This document shows positions 62,579 to 64,000 of a stretch of DNA of 64,000 nucleotides, piece after piece (within the stretch, counting starts at the first letter, position 1; each line of letters opens with the position of its first letter). The notes beneath the pieces are model-generated. The model was given only the letters and a program-made list of their open reading frames with translations, was not told the origin of the DNA and made no database searches. The translations under genes were made by a program, and so were the position numbers. The stretch is taken from contig DASRAU010000016.1 of NCBI GenBank assembly GCA_035638075.1, forward strand, positions 1 through 64,000. The letters run 5' to 3'. Origin of the DNA: DASRAU01 sp035638075 (GTDB lineage Bacteria; Acidobacteriota; Polarisedimenticolia; Gp22-AA2).

Positions 62579-64000
62579 TCAGTCGAGGGCGAACTCCTTG
62601 CGCCAGTCCCCCTGGTCCTTGAAGGCGGGCTGCCGGTCCTTCATCAGCACGCAGTTCTCCAGGACCAGGACGTCCATTTCGGTGCGCATGAAACAACGAT
62701 ACGCGTCGAGGGGCGTGCAGACGATCGGCTCGCCGCGCACGTTGAAGGACGTGTTGACGATGACGCCGTAGCCGGTCTTCTTCTCGAAAGCGCTCAGCAG
62801 CCGGTGGTAGCGCGGATTGGTGTCCGCGTGCACGGTCTGGACGCGCGCGGAGTAGTCCACGTGGGTGATCGCCGGGATGTCGGAGCGCGGCACGTTGAGC
62901 AGCTCGATGCCCCAGAGGGAGGCATGCTCGCCGGTCATCGGGACGCACCGCCCCTGCTTGACCTGCGCCACCAGCAGCATGTACGGGCTGTCGGTGTCCA
63001 TCTCGAAGAAATCGTTCACCCGCTCGCGCAGGACCGACGGCGCGAAGGGGCGGAACGACTCGCGGTACTTGATCTTGAGGTTCATCACCGACTGCATCTT
63101 CGTGTTGCGCGCGTCGCCGAGGATGCTGCGGCCGCCGAGGGCGCGCGGGCCGAACTCCATGCGCCCCTGCAGCCAGCCGATCACCTTCCCCGCCGCCATC
63201 TCGTCGGCGACCCGGTCGAACAGGGCGTCGTCGGAGAGCCGCTCGTACGGCGCGCCGAGGCCCTGGAGCGTCGTCTCGATCTCCTCGTTGCCGTACGCGG
63301 GGCCGAGATAGGCGCCGCGCATCGCGTCGGAGCCGTTGGGGACGTGGCGCGGCTGGCCGTCGAGCGCGTGCCAGGCCGACAGCGCCGCGCCGATCGCCCC
63401 GCCCGCGTCGCCGGCGGCCGGCTGGATCCAGATCCCCCTGAACGGCCCCTCGCGCAGCAGCCGTCCGTTGCCGACGCAGTTGAGCGCCACGCCCCCCGCG
63501 AGGCAGAGGTTCTCGGCGCCGGTCTCCTGGTGAAGGGTGCGCGACAGGCGCAGCATCACCTCCTCGGTCACCTCCTGCACCGAGCGGGCCAGGTCCATCT
63601 CGCGCTGCGTCAGCGTCGACTCGGGGTCGCGCGGCGGCCCGCCGAACAGGGCGTCGAACTTCCCGTTGGTCATGCGCAGGCCGGTGCAATAGGCGAAGTA
63701 GTCCATGTTCAGCCGGAAGGTGCCGTCCGGCTTGAGATCGATGAGGTGGTCGTAGATCGCCTGCACGTATTTCGGCCGGCCGTAGGGCGCGAGTCCCATG
63801 ACCTTGTATTCACCGGAGTTCACCTTGAAGCCGGTGAAGTAGGTGAACGCCGAGTAGAGCAGGCCGATGGAGTGCGGGAAATGGATCTCCCACAGCGGCT
63901 GGAGGCGGTTCCCCTCCCCCAGCCAGGCCGAGGTGGTCGCCCACTCCCCCACACCGTCGAGACACAGCACCGCCGCGCGCTCGAACGGCGAGACGTAGAA
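62579..64000 (-). CDS. Carbamoyltransferase, NodU/CmcH/TobZ type (5' end outside window)
   Basis: 474 residues visible; the start lies beyond position 64000. CCLDGVGE-like nucleotide-binding stretch (LCLDGVGEWATTSAWLGEG), then ENLCLAGGVALNCVGNGRLL, GWLQGRMEFGPRALGGRSIL and NTSFNVRGEPIVCTPLDAYR are characteristic of the YrdC-like/Kae1-like carbamoyltransferases. Uses carbamoyl phosphate and ATP to O-carbamoylate a sugar or small molecule. The complete protein is usually about 570-620 residues. Heads the cassette with SxtJ and DUF5989. Confidence 0.92.
   Translation of the reverse strand, partial: FYVSPFERAAVLCLDGVGEWATTSAWLGEGNRLQPLWEIHFPHSIGLLYSAFTYFTGFKVNSGEYKVMGLAPYGRPKYVQAIYDHLIDLKPDGTFRLNMDYFAYCTGLRMTNGKFDALFGGPPRDPESTLTQREMDLARSVQEVTEEVMLRLSRTLHQETGAENLCLAGGVALNCVGNGRLLREGPFRGIWIQPAAGDAGGAIGAALSAWHALDGQPRHVPNGSDAMRGAYLGPAYGNEEIETTLQGLGAPYERLSDDALFDRVADEMAAGKVIGWLQGRMEFGPRALGGRSILGDARNTKMQSVMNLKIKYRESFRPFAPSVLRERVNDFFEMDTDSPYMLLVAQVKQGRCVPMTGEHASLWGIELLNVPRSDIPAITHVDYSARVQTVHADTNPRYHRLLSAFEKKTGYGVIVNTSFNVRGEPIVCTPLDAYRCFMRTEMDVLVLENCVLMKDRQPAFKDQGDWRKEFALD

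Overview
The window is high-GC bacterial DNA with dense, strand-switching operons and many 1-, 4- or 8-base gene overlaps. The gene content points to Acidobacteriota: a GWxTD-domain protein, a TonB-dependent receptor with an N-terminal carboxypeptidase-regulatory-like domain, a spermidine-synthase/TPR fusion, a GldA/GldF/GldG-type ABC system with a DUF4340 partner, split glycine dehydrogenase, and a gamma-alpha fused 2-oxoacid:ferredoxin oxidoreductase. The phylum is an inference from gene content, not a measurement. I found no tRNA, CRISPR array, insertion sequence or phage gene. One structural RNA, RNase P RNA, is clear.

Layout. 1-6.3 kb (mostly minus): CBS protein, korA, korB, zinc-ribbon CBS protein, polytopic membrane protein, methyltransferase. 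6.4-14.1 kb (plus): small membrane protein, duplicated-motif protein, secreted protein, spermidine-synthase/TPR fusion, and a large secreted parallel beta-helix protein. 14.1-19.1 kb (minus): ABC operon of ATPase, permease, GldG-like and DUF4340 proteins. 19.2-24.7 kb: mixed small operons with ruvX, mltG, maf, a [2Fe-2S] protein and an apparent selenoprotein. 24.7-33.1 kb (minus): gcvT-gcvH-gcvPA-gcvPB, and upstream of it hemX-hemA-hemC-hemD. 33.2-37.7 kb (plus): HAD phosphatase and TonB receptor. 37.7-47.7 kb (minus): ComEA-like protein and pseudopilin; an aminotransferase with serA; uppS-cdsA-dxr-rseP; truA-galE. 47.8-51.9 kb: GWxTD protein (plus), then M20 and S66 peptidases and rnpB (minus). 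52-58.3 kb (plus): the overlapping run dnaB-alr-PIN/TRAM-TPR-fhs. 58.4-61 kb: a dockerin protein and two cohesin proteins. 61-64 kb: glycosyltransferase, then the convergent carbamoyltransferase-SxtJ-DUF5989 cassette, cut by the window edge.

The most notable item is at 21684-23255 (minus). Two open frames in the same reading frame are separated by one TGA, placed where this heme/metallophosphatase-fold family carries the second Cys of an EPCGC motif. A GC-rich hairpin with a G-starting loop follows the TGA at bacterial SECIS distance. The simplest reading is a secreted tetraheme selenoprotein with a catalytically degenerate metallophosphatase fold. Other unusual items are the cohesin/dockerin cluster, a TonB receptor with a run of EF-hand-like loops in its barrel region, two apparent CTG starts inside 4-base overlaps, and several start codons lying 5-10 bases after a -10 box, as expected for leaderless mRNAs.
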